Shown here piece after piece: positions 1 to 8,561 of a stretch of DNA of 14,236 nucleotides (positions within the stretch are counted from its first letter, which is position 1; each line of letters begins with the position of its first letter). The notes below the pieces were generated by a model that was given only the letters and a program-made list of their open reading frames with translations, was not told the DNA's origin and made no database searches. The translations under genes were made by a program, and so were the position numbers. This DNA is from Chrysochromulina tobinii (lineage: Eukaryota > Haptophyta > Prymnesiales > Chrysochromulinaceae), in contig JWZX01001460.1 of the NCBI GenBank assembly GCA_001275005.1, positions 1 through 14,236 on the forward strand, written 5' to 3'.

Positions 1-875
1 TTGACGCTCGCCGCGGTGATGGTCACAGTGGAGCCGGGGGGGGCGCCGGTGGTGAAGCCGAAGGCGCGCGCGGCCGCCTGCAGCAGCGAGTGGCGCTCCG
101 TAGTGTCGAAGTCCTCTGGACTGCCTGCAGCCGTGATGGAGACGACGACTTCGACGTTTGGGGGCGGGGGCGGCGGGGGTCGCGGCGGCGGCGATGGTGA
201 GGGTGGTGGCGGTGACGGGGGTGGCGGCGACGTCGTTGCCCCCGATGATCCTGCTGCTAGGTAGGCCGCTGCCCCGGTGATACCTGCGGTGCAGTACCTG
301 CGGCCGGCCACATACGTTTCATCGAGGCGCGCTCCTTCTGCAGTACTCGTGTTGAAGCCGTATACTTGATTCTGCCGAGCCCAGATGATGACAAGCTCTT
401 GATAAGCAAACCACTCTGACGCGGTGCACTGTGAGGCACATCCGTTCCCATAATAAGGGTCATGATAGAGTGCGCAATAAATAGTGAACAGCGGAGCCAT
501 CGGAGGCGACGGAGGCGGCTTAATTGACGGATGGACGCATACTTTAATTCCCCCTGTCGGCCCGTATTGCCATTCGTATACATTGGGCTGCACGCACGGC
601 GGCGACGGCGGCGGCGACGGCGGCGGCGGCGGACGTAAAGTCGGATGCATCGGAGAGGGCGGAGGTCTATATACTGCCGCCATGCATGGCTCCATGCAAG
701 GGAGAATTGTGGGATAGGGTGGTGCGCGCGGTCGCGGCGGTGGCGGCGGCGGTGACGACGGCGGATAAACATAATCGAGACGCCGAGCGTGCGCCTTGAC
801 CTGGGGCAGAGCGTTGTCGAGGGCGCCAAGAGGCGTGGGAGCCGCAGCGACGCCGACGAAAAGAAGCGCGATCAT
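1..875 (-). CDS. Secreted Ser/Pro-rich extracellular protein, 5' part (runs off the left edge)
   Basis: The frame is open from the ATG at 875 to base 1 without a stop, giving 291 residues; the 3' end lies outside the window. The first in-frame ATG is used, because an in-frame stop lies about 50 bases upstream. Residues 1 to about 18 (MIALLFVGVAAA start) form a short hydrophobic signal peptide. Four stretches rich in SPPP or PPPP follow (about 38-55, 70-93, 119-128 and 215-239). Between them lie Cys-containing blocks: C60/C64, C94/C113, and C134/C146/C150/C195 in a Tyr/Trp-rich globular segment (129-213). After the last Pro linker, residues 240-291 form a beta-rich segment that begins VEVVVSITAAGSPEDFD and ends VTITAASV. 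Similar segments recur, as I recall, in algal and oomycete surface proteins. The SPPP linkers resemble hydroxyproline-rich wall proteins such as pherophorins and extensins. Inferred role: a cell-surface or matrix component. The coding frame is certain by openness and composition; the exact function is unknown. Confidence 0.8.
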   Translation of the reverse strand, partial: MIALLFVGVAAAPTPLGALDNALPQVKAHARRLDYVYPPSSPPPPPPRPRAPPYPTILPCMEPCMAAVYRPPPSPMHPTLRPPPPPSPPPSPPCVQPNVYEWQYGPTGGIKVCVHPSIKPPPSPPMAPLFTIYCALYHDPYYGNGCASQCTASEWFAYQELVIIWARQNQVYGFNTSTAEGARLDETYVAGRRYCTAGITGAAAYLAAGSSGATTSPPPPSPPPPSPSPPPRPPPPPPPNVEVVVSITAAGSPEDFDTTERHSLLQAAARAFGFTTGAPPGSTVTITAASV

Positions 876-1197
876 CAGTCTCACATATGTAAAACGAGTC
901 GAGATCGGATCAGAGATCACCTTTCATTCCACCGCGAGCGAGAAAAAAGGAGATCCACTCTGTCGATCCCCTCGCTTAATTCGGGACGTTGGACCATTTC
1001 GTGGACCATTTGGAGCTCCTTTTTAATGCTTTTTTCTGACCAATCTCGACTCGACGACATGAGACGTGAAACCATGTGAGATTGTGGCGTGACTGAGTGG
1101 CGCGCGCATCCTCTTGGTCTCCTTCCTATCTCCTTCCCGCGCCGCGCTCCTTCTGAGTTGTGTCTCGTCCTTATCTCGTCCTCTCCGTCGACTTTAA

Positions 1198-1242
1198 CGT
1201 CGACTCTCACCTCCACTGCTAGCCGTCGACTCTCACCTCCAC
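1198..1242. repeat. 19-nt direct repeat pair
   Basis: The sequence CGTCGACTCTCACCTCCAC occurs at 1198-1216 and again, identically, at 1224-1242, separated by 7 nt. A related CGTCGACTTTAACG precedes them. It could be a local duplication or a pair of protein-binding sites in the divergent promoter region. No function can be assigned. Confidence 0.7.
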
Positions 1243-1751
1243 ATTCGATCTCTAGGCGCGTTCTTTTACTTTTTATCTTTTAGGTTGTCTGTTTATGTAG
1301 TGACTTGATGACTTGACTTGAAGTACTGACAGAATGATCAAGGGGAAGTGGCTCTCAGTACACAGGCACGGGGGTCTTGGGCGTTGTCTATGTGTGTCAT
1401 GCTCATCAACCCCTACTTAGAGGCTACTCCTTTACGGCTGACCTTCACGGTTTAGTAGCCAGAGGCCTCGTGCGAAGCCCTGGCGACGACCTCCGTTAGC
1501 TGGAACAGATGCGCCGACGCGCCGAGCGGCTCAGGGAGAAAGTCAGAGGCCTCTCAAGCCTTAACCGTTTTCACAGGGGCGAGCACGGGCACAGGGAAAA
1601 GATTGGGCTGACTCCTTGCTGAATCCCAATAAATCCGTACCGGTCTGCGGACCGAGCCCCGCGGTCACAAACTTTTGCGTTCCTACCTAGAAACGAAACG
1701 ACTAGAAACGGCCGCGTGAGTACCTCGCTCACCGCGGGGGGACCGCGAGAA

Positions 1752-1769
1752 ACTGACTGACTGACTGAC
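1752..1769. repeat. (ACTG)n microsatellite
   Basis: About four and a half copies of ACTG lie just upstream of the channel coding region, in the presumed 5' UTR or promoter. Confidence 0.8.
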
Positions 1770-1891
1770 AACACCAATTGTGATGGCCTCGTGGTCACCA
1801 GAGAACTGTGAAGTGTGAACCGTCGCGAAAAAACCAAAGCCCAAAGAGTTTTTTGGAAGGCGCGCAAAGAGGGTGGTCGGGCCCGTGGAAA

Positions 1892-4800
1892 ATGCGCCTG
1901 CGGCTGCGGTCCCATGATGCGGTGGCAGTCTGTTCCTCAGTGGCAGCCGGTGCCTCCTCGCGCACACCACCAAGCTCACACGCCGACCCAGCTGGAGAAC
2001 CTCGCCGACCCTCGGCGTGGTTCTCCAGCTGGCGTGGTTCTCCAGCTAGCGGCTCCGTTGCCGTCGAGGCAGCAAGCTTCTTGCCGCCGACGGCGATGCT
2101 GCCTCCTGCCAGCGGCTCCGACCCAGCTCCGACCCGGCTAGCGGCTCGAGATCCACCGCCTCCCGCTCTCGCACCGTCCTTCACGCAATCCTCTCAGTCG
2201 ACGCAAAGCTTCAAGAAAGACTTCCTCAACGAGAGGGCATGGTATTTGAAGCAGCGCCGGGCGCTCAAGAAGCTGCAGGCAGCATACCGTCGACGGCGAT
2301 GGCGCATGGCGCTTCACGGCCACATTCCATTCGTCCATGGGCCGTGCGGCGCGCGTGCCTTTCCCATCTACCGCGGCGACGTGCTTGAAGGCATCGAGAT
2401 GCCATCGGGCCGGCAATATCGTTACACGTCACTGCTGTGCCTTGCGCCGTCGAACCGGTTGAGAGTGCTCGTCGTCTTCCTTGTCGAGTCGGCGTGGTTC
2501 GAGCGCGTGTCTCTGCTGGCCATCATGCTCAATTGCGTGGCGCTCGCCGCGGAATGTTCGGCAGCTGCCTCGGCCGAGCCGCAGGCACAGACCGACCTGG
2601 AGCTGCTGTTCACACTCGGCTTCACGGCGGAGCTCGGCTTGCGCGTGGCCGCGATGGGCCTCACGGGCCATGAGTGGAGCTACCTCTCGGACGCATGGAA
2701 TCGTCTCGACTGCTTGGTGGTCGTCACAAGCTGGATGCCCCTCCTCTTTCCGTCCCTAGGCAATCTCTCGTCCTTACGCGCGCTGCGCGCGCTGCGCCCA
2801 CTGCGCATGATCAGCCGGCTGCCCGGCATGCGTCGCCAGGTGAGCACGCTCCTCGACTCGCTGCCGCACCTGATGGACATTGCGATGCTCTCGTTCTTTG
2901 TGCTCGTACTCTTCGGCATCCTCGGGCTGCAGCTCTTCCGCGGGTCGCTGCGGATGCGCTGCTACGAGGCGGCCGACGTGCTCGCGTACGCGCAAGGAGA
3001 GGCGACGCCACTGGATCCGGTCGGTCGCTCCTTAGTTGGAGTCTGTCACACACATGTCGAGGAGCGGCTCGGCAGCGGTGTGAATCAGAACGGCCTGAAC
3101 CAGCACACGCAGGACGCACGCGGCAGCTGCGATGTTGGGCAGCAGTGTCTCTTGTACGGGAGCAACCCCTTGCACGGCACCGTAGGCTTCGACAACATCA
3201 TCCAGGCTTGGATGACGATCTTCCAATGCGCCACTCTCGAGGGCTGGACGGATGTGCTCGATATGACGCGAGGCGCCTCCGCGCTCGCCGGAGTGTACTT
3301 CGTCTCCCTCGTCGTCTTTGGCAGCTTTTACATCCCAAACTTGTGCCTGGCGGTGCTCTGGCACATCTACCAAACGAACTCGGACGGCGGCGAGAAGAGG
3401 GGCGAGCGCGTGGCTCTTAGCGGCAGCACGCAGGCGGCCCCGGAAGGCGGCGCAGGGATCAGAGTCGAGGATCAAGCGGTTCACATACTCCAGTCGCGTG
3501 CACTTGCCTACCTCGCCAAGAAGCGCCAAATGGAGAAGGAGGAGACGATACAGGCATGGTTGGTGCGCACACGCAAGGTTGCACGGGAGGTCGTCTCGTC
3601 CTCCGCGTTCGGTGCGTTCACTACGGCGCTCATCCTCTTCAACCTCGTGCTGCTGAATAGCGAGGAACGGCCTATGGACCCATCTCGGCTGCAGATCCTC
3701 GAACGGTGCAACCTCGTGATCATCCTCCTCTTCACACTCGAGATGCTCCTCAAGGTGTGAATGGATCGCCTCGAATGGCCGCATATTGCGACGGATCACC
3801 ACTGGAGGCGATTCAATTGCCTCTGATGGCCGCGTTCGGGCTGCTCCTCGATGTCGCCGCGCTCGGCGTGCTCGGCGTGCTCGTGTACTGAGTGCCGCTG
3901 ATCGCCACTGATCGCCACTGATCGCCACTGATCGCCACTGATTGTCGCAGGTCGGCGCGCTCGGTGCGCTCGGGTACTGGCGCGACCCGCTCAACCGCTT
4001 CGATGGCATCGTCGTGGTCATCGGTCTGCTCGACGTCGGCTCGGCCTGGGTAAATGTAGGCGTCAATGCACAAGTGCTTCGTGCCTTCCGCCTGCTTCGT
4101 GTGCTCAAGCTCCTTCGATCATGGCCATCTCTCCAGCGGCTCTTTGCCGCCCTGCAGAGCCTCGCGATAGAGGACTTCTTCGATCTCATTCTTCTCCTCG
4201 GCCTCATCCTCTTCATCTTCGCACTCCTCGGCGCTGAGCTCTTTGGGGGTCAGTATCTGCCCCCTGCCTTCGAGGCACCTCCGCGTACGAATTTCGATTC
4301 GATTGGATCTGCGATGATCACCGTCTTTGTGATTGCGATTGGAGAGGCGTGGGATCACGTGTGGGTGGACACCAAGGTCGCCGTCGGTAGCTCCTCCGCC
4401 CTCTACTTCGTCGCCCTCATCATCTGTGCGAATTACATGCTGCTCAACTTGGTCGTCGCACTGCTCATTGGTTCCTTTGAGGACTCGAAGGATGGGAAGC
4501 ATGGGAAGGATGGGGCCCTCGGCGCACGGGCGCCGCCGTCTGGACTCGAGACGGGCCTGTCACCCCTCGTTCACTCCGACGGCGAGCAAGGCGAGGAGGG
4601 GCAGCTACTTAGCGAGATTAATGGACCTCCGCCCGCCGAGATGAACGGACCCCTCGGCTGGCGAGGTGTGCACGGACCAACTGGTGTGAACGAGCCTCTC
4701 GGCTGGCTGGGTCGCACGCGCAGCTGGATGCGAGCGTGGCTGGCGGCCCAGGCGGCGGACGACCGCGCGTTCTGGCTCTTCGAAGCAGAGCACCCGCTAC

Positions 4801-7605
4801 GAAAGGCGGCGAGCGATCTAATCATATGGCGGGTGGAGAGTGCTCCGCTGCTCTCGTTTGATAATGCCATCATCATGGTGATTGTGCTCTCGTCGATCAC
4901 GCTGTGCTTCGATGATTGCTATCTCAATGAGAGCTCCGAGCTCGCGGCGACGCTGCGCCACGTCGACGCGGTGGTGGTGGCCGTCTTCGTGATTGAGATG
5001 CTACTCAAGGCGCTTTCGAGGGTGCGAATGGATTGCTTCGGAGTACCACTGAATCTGAGTGGAGCTGGCTTGCATCTCGTTACCACCACCACCCACGGCC
5101 ACTGAGTGCCACTGAGTGCCACCGAGTGCACCTAGTGCCACTGAGTGCACCGAGTGCCACTGATTTGCCTCTAATCGCCACTGAAAGCCACTGCTGGTTC
5201 GACTCTCAAAGGGATTCTGCCTCACCCCAGACGCGTACCTCGCGTCGGGATGGAATCGTCTCGACGCGTTCATCCTGAGCGGCTCGCTCCTCTCCTTATG
5301 GCTCTCGTCCTTCTTCCCTTCACTCATCGGGCTACGCATCCTGCGCATGCTGCGACCGTTCCGTCTCATTTCACAGCTCGAGGGGCTTCGCGACACGGTG
5401 GAGCTGCTGCTGCAGGCGATGCCGCGTGTCCTCGACGTCCTCCTCGTCTCCTTCCTCCTCCTCGACGTCTCTGCCATCCTCGCCGTTCAGGTCTTCGGGG
5501 GCAAATTTGGGCGCTGCGTGTCGCCATCGAGCCTCATCACGCGGCCGCCGCTGGGCAGCGGGGCTTATGGCACCGCGTCGCACAGCGCCGCGCTGCCGTT
5601 CGCCACGCGCGCCGCGTGCGAGGCGGCTGGGTACGCGTGGGCCAATCCCCCGTTTGGCAACTTCGACAACGTGGGGCATGCCATGCTCCTCCTGTTCGAG
5701 ATGGCTTCCCTGGAAGGGTGGACGGACGTCCTGTTTGCCGGGATCGATGCGGTGGGCGTCTCCGAGGCCCCCGTGCGGGACCACGCGCCGTCCCAAGCGC
5801 TGTTCTCGATCGTGTGGATCCTCGTCGGCTCCCTATGCCTGCTGAACTTGATCGTCGGAGTCCTCATGTCCACCTTCCACGACATCAAGAGACGCGAGGA
5901 GGAGGGCTCGGAACTGGGCCTGGTGATGACGGAGAAGCAGCGAGCATGGGTGGACGTGGTCTCCCAGCTGCTCGCCGTCGTCAAGCCGCGAGCACGTGCA
6001 CCCTGCCCCACGCACCCATGGCGAGCAGCCTGCCATCGCCTCGCCACATGGGCGCGTTTCGAGTCCGTGATGCTCGTCGTGATCGTGTTCAACACGTGCC
6101 TGATGGCCCTCGACGGCTTTGGACTCTCCAAGGCCATGGAAGACCTCCTCGGCGCCCTCACACTCGGCTGCACGGTGCTCTTCATCCTCGAGGCCGTAAT
6201 CAAGCTCCTCGGGCTCGGCCCCAAACTGTACTTTAGCAGCGCGTGGAACCTCCTTGATTTTGGGATCGTGCTACTCGCAATCGCCGAGCTGTTGCTGACT
6301 TGGGTGGCGACGACCAGCGCCGAAGCCAACCCGTCGGTCATCCGGGCACTGCGGATGGTGCGTCTCCTACGCGTGCTGCGCACACTGCGCGTCGTGCGCA
6401 TGGCACGCGGACTGCGGATGCTGCTCATGATGCTGCTCTACGCCCTACCGACGCTCGGCAATATCTGCGGGCTGTACCTGATCGTGAACTGCGTGTATGC
6501 GCTGCTCGCGATGCAACTCTTCGGCAACGACTCATTGGACCTCTCTGTGGCCGCGGGCGAGCGCCCCGGCACGCGAGCGCACTTTTGCACCTTTGGCGAC
6601 GCGTTCCTCACCCTATTCGAATGCGCTACGGGCGAGTCATGGACCGCCCTCATGCACGACCAAGCGCGGTCCACGTGGCTCGCCATCCCGTTCTTCATCT
6701 CGTACGTCATCCTCTCGACCTTCATCATCTTCAAGATGTGCATCGTGCTCATCATTGAGAACTTCAACCTCGCCCTCAAGCGCGACCGCCACGGGTTGCA
6801 GCCCGAGTCGGCCGACGTCTTCCAGGACGTGTGGAGTCAGTTCGATCCGGAGGCGACTGGACGGATGCACGTGGAGTACCTCATCGACTTCCTTCGGCTG
6901 CTCCCGCCGCCGCTCGGGCTCGAGCCGAGCGAGTACCCCGCAGGCTATGTGAGCGCCGCCGACGTGACGCGGTACGCGTACATGATGGACGTGCGCCCAC
7001 GAGTGCGCCCACGAGCCGGCCCAACCGAGGATCGACGAGGTGGCACATGGCAGCCCTACGTCGCGTTCGCCGAGGTGCTTGCCGTCCTTGCGAAAGACTC
7101 TTACAAGGATGCGGGCGAGGCCGATCTCGAACGTTCGCTTGGGGGGACTCTCCATCGCACCCGCCGCACCTCGGGCAGCGCCGGGCGGGCGCGCCGTGCC
7201 GTGGCGTGGCAGGAAGTCCTCCCAGCCCCTTCGAGTAAGCTTGGGAGCGAGCTGCTCGATCGGCTCGTGGCCGCCGACGTGCTGAGCGCGGAGCATGCGG
7301 AGCAGCTGCGCCTCGCGCACCAGAGGCATGCGGCGGACCCGGCGAGCTTCCCCCACGCGCGCGTCACCATCGACTCGGAGGAAGAGCACCTGCGTCACTC
7401 GCTTGCATGCGCGGCCATCGCCCGCAGCGCGCGCCGGTGGCAGGAGCGGCGCGTCGCGGCGGGCGTCGCCTTGCGCGCCAAGGCGCGCCTCAGGTGCCGA
7501 TTCGAGCACGGGATGCTCGAGCAGGTGGCCGAAGCGCGGCTAGCGCAGTGGCGCGCGCACGAGCAGACACGAGCCCCCCAAGGCGGAACGGTCCCGCTGG
7601 TCTGA
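1892..7605 (+). CDS. Four-repeat voltage-gated cation channel, Cav/Nav-like alpha subunit; exons 1892-3754, 3951-5021, 5212-7605
   Basis: The spliced product is about 1,775 residues; both introns are phase 0. The first in-frame ATG after the upstream stop at 1781 is at 1892. Residues 1 to about 100 are low-complexity Pro/Ser/Ala. A family-typical pre-S1 motif follows (LAPSNRLR, then NCVALA in repeat I S1). There are four repeats of six membrane segments. S4 charges: repeat I RALRALRPLR; repeat II R665, R668, R671, K674, R677; repeat III R1020, R1023, R1026, R1029; repeat IV nine Arg at every third residue, R1356-R1380. Pore-loop filter residues are E450 (TLEGWTD), E753 (IGEAWDH), E1146 (SLEGWTD) and E1453 (TGESWTA). 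This EEEE ring is the Ca2+-channel pattern, so Ca2+ or mixed-cation permeation at a membrane is inferred. The III-IV linker carries TEKQRAWVDV but no Nav IFM-type inactivation motif. The C terminus has an EF-hand-like segment (about 1512-1545) and a basic IQ-like helix (about 1706-1745). The exact N terminus is uncertain. Confidence 0.93.
1990..2047. repeat. Inverted and direct 12-mers in the channel's first exon
   Basis: AGCTGGAGAACC at 1990-2001 is the exact reverse complement of GGTTCTCCAGCT, which occurs twice, at 2019-2030 and 2036-2047. Together they could form a hairpin with either partner. They sit in the low-complexity N-terminal coding segment, before the conserved channel core, which suggests that this segment evolves quickly by local duplication. 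Confidence 0.75.
3755..3950 (+). other. Channel intron 1 (GT-AG, phase 0, 196 nt), introner-like
   Basis: Reading through would hit a stop (TGA 3758-3760), while the protein resumes in register at 3951: the repeat II S2 end ...LEMLLK joins VGALGALGYWRDPLNRFDG, the expected S2-S3 sequence. The donor is AAG|GTGTGA and the acceptor is GTCGCAG|GTC. The first 19 bases match intron 2 with three transitions. The 3' third is a 10-nt tandem array that runs directly into the acceptor. An AGGT occurs at each boundary. Confidence 0.93.
3891..3950 (+). repeat. 10-nt tandem repeat array inside intron 1
   Basis: There are four exact copies of ATCGCCACTG at 3901-3940, preceded by a variant (AGTGCCGCTG, 3891-3900) and followed by a diverged unit (ATTGTCGCAG, 3941-3950) whose last two bases are the splice acceptor. 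The polypyrimidine tract is therefore effectively replaced by repeat units. Confidence 0.9.
5022..5211 (+). other. Channel intron 2 (GT-AG, phase 0, 190 nt), introner-like
   Basis: The exon 2 frame stops at 5103-5105, but the protein resumes at 5212: repeat III S2 ...FVIEMLLKALSR joins GFCLTPDAYLASGWNRLDAF, a normal S2-S3 sequence. The donor is AGG|GTGCGA and the acceptor is CTCAAAG|GGA. The opening GTGCGAATGGATTGCTTCG matches intron 1 with three transitions in 19 bases. The interior carries the same 10-nt repeat family. AGGG occurs at each boundary. Confidence 0.9.
5096..5193 (+). repeat. Degenerate 10-nt tandem repeat array inside intron 2
   Basis: Successive units are AGTGCCACTG (5105, 5134, 5153), AGTGCCACCG (5115), 9-nt variants (5125, 5144), then more diverged ATTTGCCTCT, AATCGCCACTG and AAAGCCACTG to about 5193. 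The unit family is the same as in intron 1, but it is more diverged and includes single-base deletions. Confidence 0.85.
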
Positions 7606-7844
7606 AAGTGGCCCGGCGCGGGGCGTGGCGGGGCCAGGGCGGGGCGGCGGAGGTATACGTGGAGGTAGAGAGAGCTTTTAGTGCTCATTAGAGAGTAGTT
7701 ACTTAAGCTGGCCTATGCTGGTCTATGCTGTCTACTTCGATTCATGAAATACATGGAGAGACGGAATGAAATCCGTATGAAATCCGCGAAAACGCTCCAC
7801 GCCGGTTCGTGACGTGCGGCGGCGGGCGCGTCGGCATTCTTGTG

Positions 7845-8372
7845 CTAAGGTGTACCGGAATGCGAGTGTGGTCCGCGGCGGAGGCGGCCATCCACATTAT
7901 GCTGCTGCTGCCATTCTGGGAAATCGCACAAATCGCACGACTTACTGCCAACGGCCAGGTTGGTCATCGAAGCACGTGCGAGGCGGGCGTTCAGACCGAG
8001 TGATGTCTTGTCGCCTGGGCGTGTGGCCTCTGCCTTGCTGTCGAAGGTACGGCTGAAGGAGGTGGTGAGCTGCTGCTGCCATGTGGTGAGCTGCTGCTCC
8101 CATGGGGCGAGGGCTCGCCTGGGCCAGGGCTCCCAGGCATGGGGCGAGTGCTCGCCGAACGCCAAGGAAGCGCCAGCCGGGACGTGTTTCGAGAGGTTCC
8201 TGAACTTGGACTTGGACGCGTTGTAAGTGGGGCTGGCGTGGGGCGAGGGCGAAGCGAGCACGGCCGCGATCGCCGGCATGTCCGGCCGCTGCGTCGGCCC
8301 CAACGTAGATCGACAGCCCCGTCGGTGCAAGCGGCGCACCGTCGGCGATGACCGAATGGACTTGGGCCCCAT
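7845..8372 (-). CDS. Tentative hypothetical protein, 175 residues
   Basis: This is an open frame from ATG 8372 to a TAG at 7845, tail-to-tail with the channel gene, which ends 239 bases away. I do not recognise the product and see no domain, signal peptide or membrane segment. It is Ser/Ala/Pro-rich at the N terminus and has a short tandem repeat (EQQLTTW/QQQLTT) encoded by the 21-nt duplication at 8062-8103. Third positions are strongly G/C, but the plus-strand frame shares the same third positions, so that bias does not choose the strand. The minus strand is preferred for three reasons: it has ATG starts (8372, or 8270 for a 141-residue form), the bias continues past the plus-strand stop at 8226, and the plus product has odd Cys/His runs (VVSCCCHVVSCCSH) typical of an antisense shadow. 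Confidence 0.4.
   Translation of the reverse strand: MGPKSIRSSPTVRRLHRRGCRSTLGPTQRPDMPAIAAVLASPSPHASPTYNASKSKFRNLSKHVPAGASLAFGEHSPHAWEPWPRRALAPWEQQLTTWQQQLTTSFSRTFDSKAEATRPGDKTSLGLNARLARASMTNLAVGSKSCDLCDFPEWQQQHNVDGRLRRGPHSHSGTP
8062..8103. repeat. 21-nt tandem duplication
   Basis: Two adjacent 21-nt units (8062-8082 and 8083-8103) differ at one base. The unit length keeps any overlapping reading frame open, adding seven residues per copy. Confidence 0.9.
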
Positions 8373-8561
8373 TTGGAAATATGTTCATGATTTTCCTGCC
8401 TTTCAAATGCAGTCAACTGATTCGCGGTGGAGAGGAGGTGTGATAGCAGCTCAACCCCATGTTTTTGTTCACGGACCTTCCCCAACACGCCCGTTTTGGA
8501 AGCCAAGGTGACCTTTGTGCATGGATCACGTCCGGCCGCCTGTGCGCAACTAGATTTTTCG

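Larger units (their letters stand above)
876..1891. other. Divergent intergenic region
   Basis: This spacer of about 1 kb separates the leftward secreted-protein gene from the rightward channel gene, so it should hold both promoters and 5' UTRs. No convincing coding frame was found on either strand; the short ORFs are Arg/Ser/Leu-rich and start without codon bias. It contains a 19-nt direct repeat (1198-1216 and 1224-1242), a short (ACTG)n tract (1752-1769), and a weak stem between about 1422 and 1460. No clear TATA box can be assigned by eye. An untranslated leader exon of the channel gene could lie here. Confidence 0.6.

Noticed and set aside
1-264. Plus-strand Gly-rich ORF at the left edge, and the similar Gly-rich ORF at 484-717
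   Set aside because: The Gly runs are the antisense of the SPPP linkers of the minus-strand secreted-protein gene, which has a signal peptide and a continuous 291-codon frame.
257-829. Minus-strand 190-residue ORF in another frame
   Set aside because: It is Arg-rich (RRRHRRRHRR), produced by reading the Pro codons out of frame; it is a shadow of the 875-1 gene.
1808-1891. GTG at 1808 as the channel start
   Set aside because: A non-ATG start is unlikely in a nuclear gene; ATG 1892 is in the same frame and the conserved core starts much later.
3032-4216. Long minus-strand ORF of 394 residues across channel exons and intron 1
   Set aside because: It is a shadow of a clearly conserved channel on the plus strand. 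Its repeated Gln-Trp-Arg-Ser segments are just the antisense of the 10-nt intron repeats.
5001-5477. Minus-strand ORF with repeated His-Ser-Val segments over intron 2
   Set aside because: It is antisense translation of the intron repeat array and exon 3; it has no independent support.
8223-8412. A plus-strand 190-nt GTAAGT...GCAG intron as an annotated feature
   Set aside because: The splice sites are good, but the flanking plus-strand exon has no ATG and a Cys/His-run peptide. It is reported as a finding, not as a feature.
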